Origin: Primula veris
Lineage: Eukaryota > Streptophyta > Magnoliopsida > Ericales > Primulaceae
DNA: 64,000 bases
NCBI GenBank assembly: GCA_963682055.1
Contig: OY821740.1
Coordinates: forward strand, 18,066,814-18,130,813
Direction of reading: 5' to 3'
Part shown: in pieces, positions 12,060-21,959 of the stretch
Layout: each line of letters begins with the position of its first letter
How positions within the stretch are numbered: the first letter of the stretch is position 1
Notes under the pieces: model-generated
What the model saw: the letters and a program-made list of their open reading frames with translations, nothing else
What the model was told of the DNA's origin: nothing
Database searches by the model: none
Translations under genes and position numbers: made by a program

Positions 12060-13586
12060 TATTTTATATATTAAAATTATATAAAAATTTTTTTACAAGA
12101 CTCACACATAAATCTATAACATTAAATTGTTTTAATTTCATCCGTTAGATGAAACTTTAGAGGGTGTGAGTGTATTATAAAGTATAGAGAATTTGAATCT
12201 CTATTGGAAGGGAAAGAAGTCTTTTGTTTTAGTAGTTTTTAACCCTAGATCCTTCGTTTTAAATAAGTATACAAACACCAAGTTAATACATAACAAAAAT
12301 GTCCAATTTTGCTAACATGTGCCATGATACATTTTAATATATATCTTATTTCATGTAATCTGGACATTTACGATGTTAATATATGGTAATTGATATTTGA
12401 TTATTTATTCATAAACACTCTTTACTTACCATATTTAACATCATTTAATATTTCAAAATATTATTATCATGTTTTAGTAATTATTTACAACACTATTATA
12501 GATCGGGTCTATTAAAAATGTGAGTGTGACAACTACTTAAAACCCAACACATATGTGAGAACCCAAAAATAACTATTTAAATTTAATTTAAAATTTAAAC
12601 TAAATTATTTTATTGGTTGTTACACCCTTAAAAAATATAGTTGAGGTTCACACAAGTATTTCTCTCTTATATTTCATAGGAGCACATGTGTTACCATTTA
12701 CCAAAAATGTTCAATGATCGTGTGTATATATTTTCCATCCGCCCCGGAACATGTCTTGTATTTTTTTCTGAAGTTTAAGACATATCATTACAACCTGAAA
12801 AAAAGAAGAGGTTTTATACTCTTGGTACACCAAACTATATGCTTTTTAACGATTTGGGTACCCACATTTCAATTTTACCAATTTAGGTACCGCACTATAA
12901 GAAACTTTTCAATTTAGGCATTATTTAAAAATAGTAAAAAAAGATCAATGATTTTAATATATCTTATTTTATATATTAAAATTATATAAAAATAAAATTC
13001 AAGACTCACGCATAAATCTATAGCATTAGATTGTTTTAATTTCATCCGTTAGATGAAATTTTAGAGGGTGAGTGAATTATGAAATTTAGAGAATTTGAAT
13101 CACTATTGGAAGAGCAAGAAGTCTTTTGTTTTGGTAGTTTTTAACCCTAGATCATTGATTTTAAATAAGTATAAAAATACAAAGTTAATACATAACAAAA
13201 ATGTTCGATTTTGCTAACATATGTTGGGGATACATTTTAATGTATATCTTATTTCCTATTATAATGTAATCTGAACATTTATGATATTAATATATGATAA
13301 TTGATATATGATTATTTATGCATAAACACTTTTATTTACCATATTTTAACATCATTTAATACTTAAAAATATTATTATCATATTTTAGTAATTATTTACA
13401 ACGCTATTGTAGATCGGGTCTATTAAAAATATGGGTGTGACAACCACTAAAAACTCAACGTATATGTGAGAACTCAAAAATAACTATCTAAATTTAGTTT
13501 AAAATTTAAACTAAATTATTTTATTGATTGTCACGCCCTTAAAAAGTATAGATGAAGTCCACACAATTGTTTCTCCCTTATATGTC
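12060..13586. repeat. Tandem duplication of about 900 bp; second copy interrupted by the Gypsy element
   Basis: Copy 1 covers about 12060-12950. Copy 2 covers about 12950-13586 and resumes at 40208-40480 on the other side of the giant Gypsy element. Matching landmarks include TTAACCCTAGATC, AGATCGGGTCTATTAAAAAT and ATAGGAGCASATGTGTTA. This places the Gypsy insertion after the duplication. Confidence 0.7.
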
Positions 13587-14033
13587 TGATAAAACCATAA
13601 CTTTTGACGGTGGCGTTAGGTTTTTTCAACAATGATATAATATTAAATATATAATAAATGGTGAACACTTCGGGATTTTTATTATTATTCGGCAATCGCC
13701 GTTGATCGGATTACAATTTCCTTGTAACAATCATGCTCGACTTAACTATTTGATCTCTCATCTTGATCTTTCTCCTTCTTCTTCGGTACTCGGTTCTTTC
13801 TCTGTTCGGTTTATGTCTTGATGTAACAAGCTTTTGGCTAGTTTCTCTCTTTTCTCTACTTCTCTCTATATTTTTTGGATAGATTTTCTGGTCCCTTTCT
13901 TGGGGGGATACTTGGCTATTTATAGGCTATTATGCCTCCTAGGATGTTGACAAATGTCTCCATCTCATGGGTTTTTTCAGATATGGGTCCCTAGTTAAGT
14001 GGGCTTGGGCTTTTTGTAAAGGGGGTGATAACC

Positions 14034-15263
14034 TGTTGAACTTAGAGTTCAATAATGATTTTGATTATATCCTTGATTATGTTTTAATGATTTTACTATT
14101 TCTCTATTTCATTGATATAATGCTTGTCTTTTCCAAAGAAGAGAAAATGTACATTTCAGGTCTTTAAATGATAGAGCATTCGATAACGAAGCCATAGGTT
14201 CAAGCGGAACCAAAATCGGAGCTAAAACGAAGGAGTTATGAGCATTCGAAGATTTACGGGACCAGGATTACAGTCGACCGATCGACTGGACAAAAACGAC
14301 CGATCGTTTTTGGTCAAATTTCTTCCAGAGAGTCCAGTATAAAAACGACCGATCGTTTTCAGAAAACGACCGATCGTTTTCTGTAAAACGACCGATCGAC
14401 TGTAGAAAACGACCGATCGTTTTCTGCAGTTTTCGAAAACAGCTTTTCAGCTTATTCTGGAAAAGAGCTGTTATATCTTCAACGGTCATAACCCAGAAAA
14501 ACAGACTTTGCTGTTATATAAACCACCCCAATCTCTCTCCTAAATAACCAATTATCATACATAACATCATCCTTCAACCTCTCTCATAAAAACCCTAAAA
14601 ATCACCATTTTGGTGAATATATTCGAGAAAGAAGGAAATCAACGAGAAAGAGATTCAAGCTCGATCTTCATCAACAACTCACCAATTAGCTTTTTAAGAA
14701 GCAATTAGAAGCATGAGCGAAGTTACATTTTTGTAACTAAATTTGTATCGAGTGTTTTATAAACTCAATTGTGAGCGAGTGAACGAGTAGAGGCTTTGTA
14801 AGCAAGTGAAGCTTAAAAGCTCTAGGTTTTTCATTCGGGTACTCATAAATTGAGGGGGAGTCATAGACTCGTAGACGTGTTCTCTTGCACTTGTATCAAG
14901 AGTAGGAACCCCGGGTAGAGGGTGAGCCAATCGGTCGATTGAGCTCAATAGGATTTGTAATATCCGCAAGAACATTTTTAGTGAAATACTCGGTAGTACC
15001 GAGGAGAGGACGTAGGCGCGTTTGCCGAACCTCTATAAATCGCGGTGTCAATTCCTTTCCCTTACTTTTACTTTACGCAACTTATTTTATTGCTTATTTT
15101 CTTGTTTGCGTTAAGTAATTCTAGCAATTCTTTAACTCGTGTTATAACGCTTAAGCTTAGAATTGCATTAGTTGGGTGTTAGTTGCTTAGAATTTTAATT
15201 AGGCGAAAATCGCCATAAACCTTATTCACCCCCCCTCTAAGTTTAGCCGCACACGGGCCAACA
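14034..15263 (+). repeat. 5' LTR of element A
   Basis: TG...CA ends. It contains a U3 cluster of CGATCG-centred palindromes (14272-14428) and a TATA box at 14515-14522. It appears identical to 17635-18864. Confidence 0.95.
14272..14522 (+). promoter_or_regulatory. Element A LTR promoter: palindrome cluster plus TATA box
   Basis: Six copies of a motif built on ACGACCGATCG (four as the palindrome-like AAACGACCGATCGTTT) lie between 14272 and 14428. TATATAAA follows at 14515-14522, about 90 bp downstream. The layout resembles repeated activator boxes in U3 of stress-responsive plant retrotransposons. A regulatory role is inferred. Confidence 0.65.
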
Positions 15264-15325
15264 ATTGGTATCAGAGCCGAGGCTCTTGCATATAGGAATC
15301 TAACGATTTTAGAGTTAAGATCCGT

Positions 15326-17362
15326 ATGGCTAATCTATACCATTTTACTTCCGCTATTGCTTCATCACCCAATACTCCACCATTTTTTGATGGGGTAAAT
15401 TATTCATATTGGAAGGATAGGATGAGTATGTTCCTACAAAGCTATAATGTTAATCTTTGGAAGATTATTAAAGTAGGATATTCCGCACCTACATACGAAA
15501 ATAGCGAGAACCCAATCCCCGTAGAGGACCTAGATAACGCTCAACTAGAAGCCTACTCTACTAACGCCAAAGCGATGTACACTATTGTTTGTGCTGTTTC
15601 TCCTAACGAGTACAACAAAATTTCCGCTTGTAAAACCGCTAAGGGTATGTGGGATAAGCTAGTAGTAATGCATGAAGGGACTAACCAAGTTAAGGATTGC
15701 AAACTCCAACTATTAGTTCATGACTACGAGCTTTTTAAAATGAGCGAGGGTGAAACCATTTCCGATATGCTTGCTAGGTTTACAACTATTACTAATGGAT
15801 TAACATCTCTTGGTAAGTGTTTGTCTTCTAAGGAAATGGTCTCAAAGGTGATTCGGAGCTTACCGAAAGAATGGGAACCAAAGGTCACCGCAATTCAAGA
15901 GGCGCACGACATGAACACATACTCTCTTGATGCATTAACGGGTTCGCTCATTACACACGAGATCACCCTCAATAGTCACAAGCCAATCTCGAAAAAGAGG
16001 GAGATAGCTTTCAAAGGAACAACTTGTGACGAAAGCGATGAGCTATCCAATGACGACGAAAATTCAATGCAAATCATTCGAATCGTCAAGGAAATCCTAA
16101 AGCTAAAGGACCAACGCAAACATAAAGGTAAATCGTCAAATAATTCAATTTATTCTAACGATTTTGTTTGCTATACATGTGGCAAGGAAGGACACATGGC
16201 GAGAGATTGCCTTAAGAATCGCAAGAGCAAAGGAAAGAAGAAGATATCCGCTTCAAGCTCTAGCGATAGCTCCGACCAAGATGAAGTCGCTCACCTTGGT
16301 TGCTATATGGCCATGGAAGACAAAAATGAGCCTAACAAATCGTCTTCAAGCGAAAGCGACAACTCAAGCGAAAATGAAAGCGAAGCCGATGAGGTAAATG
16401 ATCTTTCTTATGATGAATTACTTCATATGTGCGATGTTTATTCTAAAAAAGTTCCTAAGCTTGTCGAAAAGGTCGACTCTCTTAAAAGGATAAATTCTTC
16501 TCTCAATGAAGAAATAAGATCCTTAAAAAGAGATAAAATTGAAAATGAGTCTATTCCGACATCGTCATTTTCTCTTCATGATGTAGATGACGAAAAGGAA
16601 GACTTAAAAGATAAAAACGAGTTTTTAAAAACCGAAAATGACTCTTTGAAAAATAAAAACGATGAGCTTGTCATTGCGGTCGAAAAACTCGAGTTAACAA
16701 TCTCAAGGTTTTCCAAAGGGAAAACCGTGTTGGACGAAATTTTGAGTTGTCAAAAAGATGTTAATGACAAAAGCGGTGTGGGTTTCGATTCCAACTCTAT
16801 TGGCTCAAGCACAACCCGCTTTGTCAAATCTCCTAGCTTGTCTACAACTCCTATTCCGCCTATACAAAAGGTTGTTTTTACACAAGGGAGTACTTCAAGA
16901 GTTTTGCCGAACTCTTGTAATAATAGAAGAGGTTTAGGTTTTCAAACCAAAACCGCTCATCATACTTCTAAAACTTCCTACAAAAAGTCGCATAGTTCTC
17001 GTTTTACGAAAAAGTCTATGCATTGTATACATTGTAGTAGAAATGAGCATTTTTCTTCTAAATGCCCAAATCGCTTTCATGTTAGTAGAAGCAATTTGAA
17101 ATGGGTAGTAAAGACCCGAGCCACTAACAATGTCGGACCCAAAAGAAATTGGGTACCAAAGGACAAAACTTGTGTTGTAGGTATCTCCATCCAAAAGGAG
17201 AAAATCAACAAGTGGTTGGCGACACCGGCAAAAGTCGTGGAAGTCAAGAAGATCGACTCCACCATCACGAAGGAAGTGCCATTAATCGACAAAGGTGGAA
17301 GGCATACCAACAAGTGGTACCACCTATTTGGCATCGGCAACGCTCAATGCAAATGCCATTAG
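15326..17362 (+). CDS. Element A gag polyprotein (678 aa, UBN2-type gag with zinc knuckle)
   Basis: The ATG at 15326 lies 48 bp after the primer-binding site. Residues about 20-240 form a Copia UBN2-type gag domain (FFDGVNYSYWKDRM near the start, SLPKEWEPKV later). A CCHC zinc knuckle, CYTCGKEGHMARDC, begins at residue 282. A Ser/Asp-rich stretch and a Lys/Glu/Asn-rich coiled coil follow (about 370-485). A second knuckle-like motif CIHCSRNEHFSSKC starts at residue 567. The frame then ends, just where Sirevirus-like polyproteins normally pass into the protease. Gag packages element RNA into virus-like particles in the cytoplasm. The frame is intact. Elements A and B share the same C-terminal end, so the truncation is a family trait. 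Confidence 0.9.
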   Translation: MANLYHFTSAIASSPNTPPFFDGVNYSYWKDRMSMFLQSYNVNLWKIIKVGYSAPTYENSENPIPVEDLDNAQLEAYSTNAKAMYTIVCAVSPNEYNKISACKTAKGMWDKLVVMHEGTNQVKDCKLQLLVHDYELFKMSEGETISDMLARFTTITNGLTSLGKCLSSKEMVSKVIRSLPKEWEPKVTAIQEAHDMNTYSLDALTGSLITHEITLNSHKPISKKREIAFKGTTCDESDELSNDDENSMQIIRIVKEILKLKDQRKHKGKSSNNSIYSNDFVCYTCGKEGHMARDCLKNRKSKGKKKISASSSSDSSDQDEVAHLGCYMAMEDKNEPNKSSSSESDNSSENESEADEVNDLSYDELLHMCDVYSKKVPKLVEKVDSLKRINSSLNEEIRSLKRDKIENESIPTSSFSLHDVDDEKEDLKDKNEFLKTENDSLKNKNDELVIAVEKLELTISRFSKGKTVLDEILSCQKDVNDKSGVGFDSNSIGSSTTRFVKSPSLSTTPIPPIQKVVFTQGSTSRVLPNSCNNRRGLGFQTKTAHHTSKTSYKKSHSSRFTKKSMHCIHCSRNEHFSSKCPNRFHVSRSNLKWVVKTRATNNVGPKRNWVPKDKTCVVGISIQKEKINKWLATPAKVVEVKKIDSTITKEVPLIDKGGRHTNKWYHLFGIGNAQCKCH

Positions 17363-17634
17363 CGAGCGGACTCACCATCACATATTCGGTATACTCTACT
17401 CTTTTATGTCTACATATATGTGATTAGGTGGGTATATGCTTAATAATAACATTTTTCATGTTTTGGTTTTTCTTTAAAAACCCTTCACATAACCCCATAT
17501 TTTTTGATTGCATTTTGATAATGCCAAAGGGGGAGAAAAATGATATATTTCGAGGAAATGCGTTTTATTTAAATGGAGGAGATATTTTTCTTGTAAAATC
17601 ATCATTAGTTTGTCATAATCAAAATGGGGGAGAT
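17363..17634 (+). other. Element A 3' untranslated interior with polypurine tract
   Basis: This is non-coding DNA ending in AAAATGGGGGAGAT directly before the 3' LTR, the usual Copia plus-strand priming site. The corresponding stretch in element B (30714-31000, reverse) is clearly related. Confidence 0.8.
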
Positions 17635-18864
17635 TGTTGAACTTAGAGTTCAATAATGATTTTGATTATATCCTTGATTATGTTTTAATGATTTTACTAT
17701 TTCTCTATTTCATTGATATAATGCTTGTCTTTTCCAAAGAAGAGAAAATGTACATTTCAGGTCTTTAAATGATAGAGCATTCGATAACGAAGCCATAGGT
17801 TCAAGCGGAACCAAAATCGGAGCTAAAACGAAGGAGTTATGAGCATTCGAAGATTTACGGGACCAGGATTACAGTCGACCGATCGACTGGACAAAAACGA
17901 CCGATCGTTTTTGGTCAAATTTCTTCCAGAGAGTCCAGTATAAAAACGACCGATCGTTTTCAGAAAACGACCGATCGTTTTCTGTAAAACGACCGATCGA
18001 CTGTAGAAAACGACCGATCGTTTTCTGCAGTTTTCGAAAACAGCTTTTCAGCTTATTCTGGAAAAGAGCTGTTATATCTTCAACGGTCATAACCCAGAAA
18101 AACAGACTTTGCTGTTATATAAACCACCCCAATCTCTCTCCTAAATAACCAATTATCATACATAACATCATCCTTCAACCTCTCTCATAAAAACCCTAAA
18201 AATCACCATTTTGGTGAATATATTCGAGAAAGAAGGAAATCAACGAGAAAGAGATTCAAGCTCGATCTTCATCAACAACTCACCAATTAGCTTTTTAAGA
18301 AGCAATTAGAAGCATGAGCGAAGTTACATTTTTGTAACTAAATTTGTATCGAGTGTTTTATAAACTCAATTGTGAGCGAGTGAACGAGTAGAGGCTTTGT
18401 AAGCAAGTGAAGCTTAAAAGCTCTAGGTTTTTCATTCGGGTACTCATAAATTGAGGGGGAGTCATAGACTCGTAGACGTGTTCTCTTGCACTTGTATCAA
18501 GAGTAGGAACCCCGGGTAGAGGGTGAGCCAATCGGTCGATTGAGCTCAATAGGATTTGTAATATCCGCAAGAACATTTTTAGTGAAATACTCGGTAGTAC
18601 CGAGGAGAGGACGTAGGCGCGTTTGCCGAACCTCTATAAATCGCGGTGTCAATTCCTTTCCCTTACTTTTACTTTACGCAACTTATTTTATTGCTTATTT
18701 TCTTGTTTGCGTTAAGTAATTCTAGCAATTCTTTAACTCGTGTTATAACGCTTAAGCTTAGAATTGCATTAGTTGGGTGTTAGTTGCTTAGAATTTTAAT
18801 TAGGCGAAAATCGCCATAAACCTTATTCACCCCCCCTCTAAGTTTAGCCGCACACGGGCCAACA
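17635..18864 (+). repeat. 3' LTR of element A
   Basis: Same length as the 5' LTR, and no differences were noticed on reading through. The palindrome cluster lies at 17873-18029 and the TATA box at about 18116-18123. Confidence 0.95.
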
Positions 18865-19192
18865 TAACCCATTAAGCGTTGGATACCCAGTTAGGATATA
18901 TGGGCTGATTAAGACCCGAATAGAATATTAGGGTCTAATTTTTATGTTCTATCAAGTGCTTCCTGACTTCCTCGGTGTGGTTTCCACGTCGAGGGAGTCA
19001 TGATTGGTCTGCCGAAGAGATTACTTCGGTTTAGCTGTTCCCTATGTTTCATTCGGCAAATGCCCCTATTTATAAATGCTCCTTGGGACCCATTTACTGT
19101 CTTGGGAACTTGCAAATTTGCTATTTGACTTTGATAAGACCATTGGTATCTTTCTTCGAAGCAACCCTTGACCTTTCTAAAAATCACCTTAT

Positions 19193-19200
19193 TATAAAAA
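19193..19200 (+). promoter_or_regulatory. TATA box of antisense unit 1
   Basis: TATAAAAA lies 54 bp upstream of the unit 1 ATG. The upstream phrase CTTTCTTCGA is shared with the matching position of unit 2. Confidence 0.55.
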
Positions 19201-19253
19201 GGGAATACCCTTCCTATAATTACTTATTCCATCACCAACTTGCTTGTGACTTA

Positions 19254-19565
19254 ATGGCTTCTCCCAATGGTTCTACTGGAGACAATTCCTCAGATTATGT
19301 CGCTTACTTGAAGAATGAAGTCAAGAAGGCTCGCGTTATGAAAAAGAAATTGACTGACGTGACAAAAAGGCTATCTGATATGGACGCAGCTCATCACTTG
19401 ATGATGGCTGACCTTGATTGGGCCTTTGAACGTATAAAGAGGCTTGAGGCTTCTCTGGCTAAGCAAAAGGCAGCAAAAAGGGCCTATAAGCTTGCTTTGA
19501 AGGAGTTGCATGCTCGGTCTAAACCGAGTTCGGATGACGATGAAGGAGGCTCTTCCTCGGAATAA
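19254..19565 (+). CDS. Antisense unit 1: 103-aa coiled-coil protein, unknown function
   Basis: The frame lies in the Gypsy 3' region, opposite to gag-pol. The ATG at 19254 is chosen because it follows the TATA box and matches the start of unit 2 (both MASP). The protein has a charged coiled-coil middle, a KRAYKLALKE motif shared with unit 2, and an acidic Ser-rich tail. No introns. AATAAA lies at 19634-19639. It resembles unit 2 throughout, so the two are tandem duplicates. I recognise no enzyme or binding domain; oligomerisation through coiled coils is the only property inferred. Confidence 0.6.
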   Translation: MASPNGSTGDNSSDYVAYLKNEVKKARVMKKKLTDVTKRLSDMDAAHHLMMADLDWAFERIKRLEASLAKQKAAKRAYKLALKELHARSKPSSDDDEGGSSSE

Positions 19566-19798
19566 TTAGTCGTTTATGATTTCTTTTGTATTGGATATTA
19601 TCTCCAAGTTGTAACTGAACTATTGAAAATATTAATAAAATATTTCTTTATTATCGCTCTTGTCTGTTTATCTTCTTGGTACCTTATTGGATGACTTAAT
19701 TGGATTTGAACTGTTGTAGTTAGCCATAAATGCTCTTGGGAAGCTCAAGAGGTTGTCTTTCTTCGAGATGACCTTTGATCTACCCCATTGTTTCTTCC

Positions 19799-19805
19799 TA
19801 TAAAA
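19799..19805 (+). promoter_or_regulatory. TATA box of antisense unit 2
   Basis: TATAAAA in the context CCTATAAAAGGGG lies 51 bp before the unit 2 ATG and is preceded by CTTTCTTCGA and ACCTTTGA as in unit 1 (ACCTTT). Confidence 0.6.
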
Positions 19806-19855
19806 GGGGACTGTCCCTATTTTCTTTGTGCAACTCCTTCTTTATTAACGAACAA

Positions 19856-20191
19856 ATGGCTTCTCCTCGTGAAAATAGTGGTGACAACCTTCCTGAATAT
19901 GTTTCCCATCTCGAGGAGGAGGTTAGGAGGACTCGTATCCTCGAAAGGAGGGTTGCCTCTTTAACCGTGGAGGCTCGCCGAGCTGCTGAGATGGATGAGC
20001 GCTTGGAGGCAATGGAGAGTGAATATCAGAGGTCTCTGATCGACAATATTTGGGCTCGTGCTCGGATCAAAGAGCTGGAGGCTTCTAGAGAGAGGCATAT
20101 TGCTTCCAAGAGGGCTTATAAATTGGCCCTCAAGGAAGTGTATGCTTGGTCCAAGAAGAGGACCGATGATGAAGCTGGTCCTACAAAATAA
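19856..20191 (+). CDS. Antisense unit 2: 111-aa coiled-coil protein, paralogue of unit 1
   Basis: It starts at the ATG at 19856, the counterpart of the unit 1 start. The sequence runs MASP, then DNLPEYVSHLEEEV, a long heptad-rich helix, SKRAYKLALKEVYAWSKK, and an acidic end. Unit 1 has the same order, with about half of residues alike by eye. No intron is seen. AATAAA lies at 20243-20248. TATA box, coding frame and poly(A) signal within 450 bp suggest a compact independent transcription unit on the strand opposite to gag-pol. Function unknown. Confidence 0.6.
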   Translation: MASPRENSGDNLPEYVSHLEEEVRRTRILERRVASLTVEARRAAEMDERLEAMESEYQRSLIDNIWARARIKELEASRERHIASKRAYKLALKEVYAWSKKRTDDEAGPTK

Positions 20192-20695
20192 CTCTTTTTT
20201 CCTTTCTTTTTTGTAATGTAATTTTGTTGAGTAGCATCTTGTAATAAATTTCCCCTTGATTAATGGAATTTTTTTTTTTCTTGCTTTTATATGAATTATT
20301 CTCCCAATGCAATTAATTTGACTGCGCACGCTTGTGGATTCATTAATGCTTTTTCTTGGGCCTTGCGTTTGACCTTATCCATTGAACCTTCTGAATCTTT
20401 GTATCTAGGGACTGAGGGGATTTCTCGAGCCCTGTGCACAAATCTTATCCTTTATATCTTAATATTGTTGCACTTTTTCCAGATTGACACGTGCAGAGGC
20501 TTTTCGAATTTTACCCTCTTTAAATACTGGCATGAATCCAAGCGTTTTTTCTCAACAGACGCCTCTTTTTATAATGAATGGTTGCAACTCCCCACTTTTA
20601 ATTTCTCAACAGGCGCATCTTTTAATTACCCTCGTTTTCCCAAATCTCTTGGCGAACGGTTGCACTTCCCCACACTAATCCTTCCTTAATTTCTC

Positions 20696-20703
20696 TATAA
20701 ATA
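20696..20703 (+). promoter_or_regulatory. TATA box of antisense unit 3
   Basis: TATAAATA in the context TTCTCTATAAATACC, 85 bp before the chosen ATG; unit 4 has the same TCTCTATAAATAC. Confidence 0.55.
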
Positions 20704-20787
20704 CCTACTTAAGATATGGATTTCTTCACAGCCTCCCCTTTATCTCTCTTCATTATATACAGAATTTTGTCTTACAACTTCCTAAAA

Positions 20788-21081
20788 ATGGAAGGTTCTC
20801 CAACCAAATCTGCATTGGTCTTGCAAGTGGAGGCTTTTGAAGCTTCATATGGCCATGCACTAAAGCTGTTGAAGGATGCTGAGGAGGAATTAAAGGTGAT
20901 GCGTTATCACCATACCGAGATGGTTCGGGAATTGACTTGGCTAAGGTCCGAGCTGGATTATTGTCGACGTGCTCATCGGGCTCTAGTCGAAGAGAATGAG
21001 GTGTTGAGGGGGAACCCGACACTTCGAGACAGGGATGTCTCTGCCGGGCCCTCTCATCGATACCGATCGACTTCCCCCTAG
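20788..21081 (+). CDS. Antisense unit 3: 97-aa coiled-coil protein, unknown function
   Basis: An in-frame ATG at 20716 lies only 13 bp after the TATA box and would probably precede the transcript start, so 20788 is preferred. The protein is mostly a predicted helix with heptad spacing (VLQVEAFEASYGHALKLL, then EENEVLRG) and ends in a Ser/Arg/Pro tail. No intron is seen. Downstream come a pyrimidine-rich tract of about 190 bp (21085-21280) and a cluster of TGTA motifs (21283-21597). It shares the size and helical character of the neighbouring units but not clear sequence identity. Confidence 0.5.
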   Translation: MEGSPTKSALVLQVEAFEASYGHALKLLKDAEEELKVMRYHHTEMVRELTWLRSELDYCRRAHRALVEENEVLRGNPTLRDRDVSAGPSHRYRSTSP

Positions 21082-21282
21082 CCTCGCCTTTTTTCTCTCT
21101 TTTTATTTTTATTTTTTTCTTCATCTTCTCTCCCATCACTCTTTTTCTTTCTCTTTTTTTTTTTTGTTTTGTTCCTTTTACTTTCTTTTTATTTTTCTCA
21201 GTTTCCTTCATTTCTTCCTCTTCCTCTTCTTGCACTCTTCTTTTTCTTTTTTCCTTTTTTCTCTTCTTCTGCACCACTACGA

Positions 21283-21620
21283 TGTAACAATCAACCCTGT
21301 GATCCTAAGGGTTTTGTGTTACTTCTAGGGTTTTTGTCATTTTTCATTTTTCTCTTCTTGCTTTTCACTTCTTTTTTATGTTCCTCTTCATTCTCTTCTT
21401 CCTCTTCCCCATCGCCTCCTTCCTTCATGCATCCTGTTCGATGGGTTTGCCGACATAGTTGATCTTCTGTAATAGAATTTTCTTCTGATGTTATTCTCGG
21501 ATGTAATAGACCTCGATGTAATAGATTTTCTTTCAATGTAGTCCCCTGATGTAATAGTTTTTTCCTTTGATGTCCTATGATGTAATGAACAGTGATGTAT
21601 CTCACCCTTATTAATGAAAA
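21283..21620 (+). terminator. TGTA-rich 3' region of antisense unit 3
   Basis: At least seven GATGTAA or near-identical phrases occur between 21283 and 21600, followed by TTAATGAAAATTT. TGTA is the plant far-upstream polyadenylation element, so the cluster may form a strong 3' end signal. Inference from motif density only. Confidence 0.35.
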
Positions 21621-21732
21621 TTTCCTTTGCCCCTTTGTATTGCACTTCTTTTTATATTGCACTTGTGGTTTGTCGTTTTTCTGGACGGTGGACCTTTGAA
21701 TGTCTTCTATTTTTATTGGTGCCTGCTCCCAG

Positions 21733-21840
21733 GCATATGTCAGATAATATGCATGTTTCCAAGCACTTGTCAGAAAATATCACAAAGCACCTTGTCAGAT
21801 TATATGCATGTTTCCAAGCACTTGTCAGAAAATATCACAC
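21733..21840. repeat. Short tandem duplication before the unit 4 promoter
   Basis: Two copies of a roughly 57 bp unit containing CTTGTCAGAAAATATCAC and ATATGCATGTTTCCAAGCA lie directly upstream of the TATA box at 21852. Confidence 0.75.
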
Positions 21841-21851
21841 TATCTTTTCTC

Positions 21852-21859
21852 TATAAATA
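21852..21859 (+). promoter_or_regulatory. TATA box of antisense unit 4
   Basis: TATAAATA in TCTCTATAAATACTCC, 101 bp before the ATG at 21960. Confidence 0.55.
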
Positions 21860-21959
21860 CTCCTCTTCTTTTCTTTAGTAGTTACCCTCTTTCATCAACT
21901 CTTATTGTTTGCTTTTCCCTCATCCCCTATTTTATCCTGCACTAAAACAATTTCCCAGA

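Larger units (their letters stand above)
9485..12172. mobile_element. Terminal-inverted-repeat element split by a solo LTR
   Basis: Sequence near 9485-9655 is the inverted counterpart of roughly 12045-12172. Both contain CTAACGGATGAAAT in opposite orientation, followed by the same AT-rich stretch, about 110-120 bp in all. The inner space is taken up by a solo LTR (9696-12008). A third copy of the right arm lies at about 12953-13080. The family was not identified; a hAT- or Mutator-type MITE is possible. Confidence 0.5.
14034..18864 (+). mobile_element. Element A: gag-only (TR-GAG type) Copia retrotransposon
   Basis: Two 1230 bp LTRs (14034-15263 and 17635-18864) start TGTTGAAC and end GGCCAACA. 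The target duplication TAACC is at 14029-14033 and 18865-18869. A primer-binding site TGGTATCAGAGC complementary to initiator tRNA-Met is at 15266-15277, and a polypurine tract AAAATGGGGGAGA is at 17621-17633. The 2.4 kb interior encodes only a gag protein; protease, integrase and RT are absent. No LTR-LTR difference was noticed, so the insertion is very young. Mobility must depend on enzymes from a related autonomous Copia. Confidence 0.95.
13587..18954 (-). repeat. 3' LTR of the Gypsy element, split by element A
   Basis: The LTR consists of 13587-14033 plus 18865-18954, matching the uninterrupted LTR at the right end. Element A sits between, duplicating TAACC. By eye about 12 single-base differences separate this LTR from the right one, mostly transitions. 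Confidence 0.92.

Noticed and set aside
14268..14489. 73-codon frame on the - strand in both LTRs of element A
   Set aside because: It arises from the repeated palindromes (repeated ENDRSF phrases) and has no promoter or homology.
20291..20689. 132-codon frame between antisense units 2 and 3
   Set aside because: Hydrophobic and Ser/Phe-rich without heptads, no TATA box in place; it overlaps the unit 3 promoter region.
20753..21277. Lys/Glu-rich reading frame of 174 codons on the - strand
   Set aside because: It is the complement of a pyrimidine-rich tract plus unit 3; composition alone explains it.
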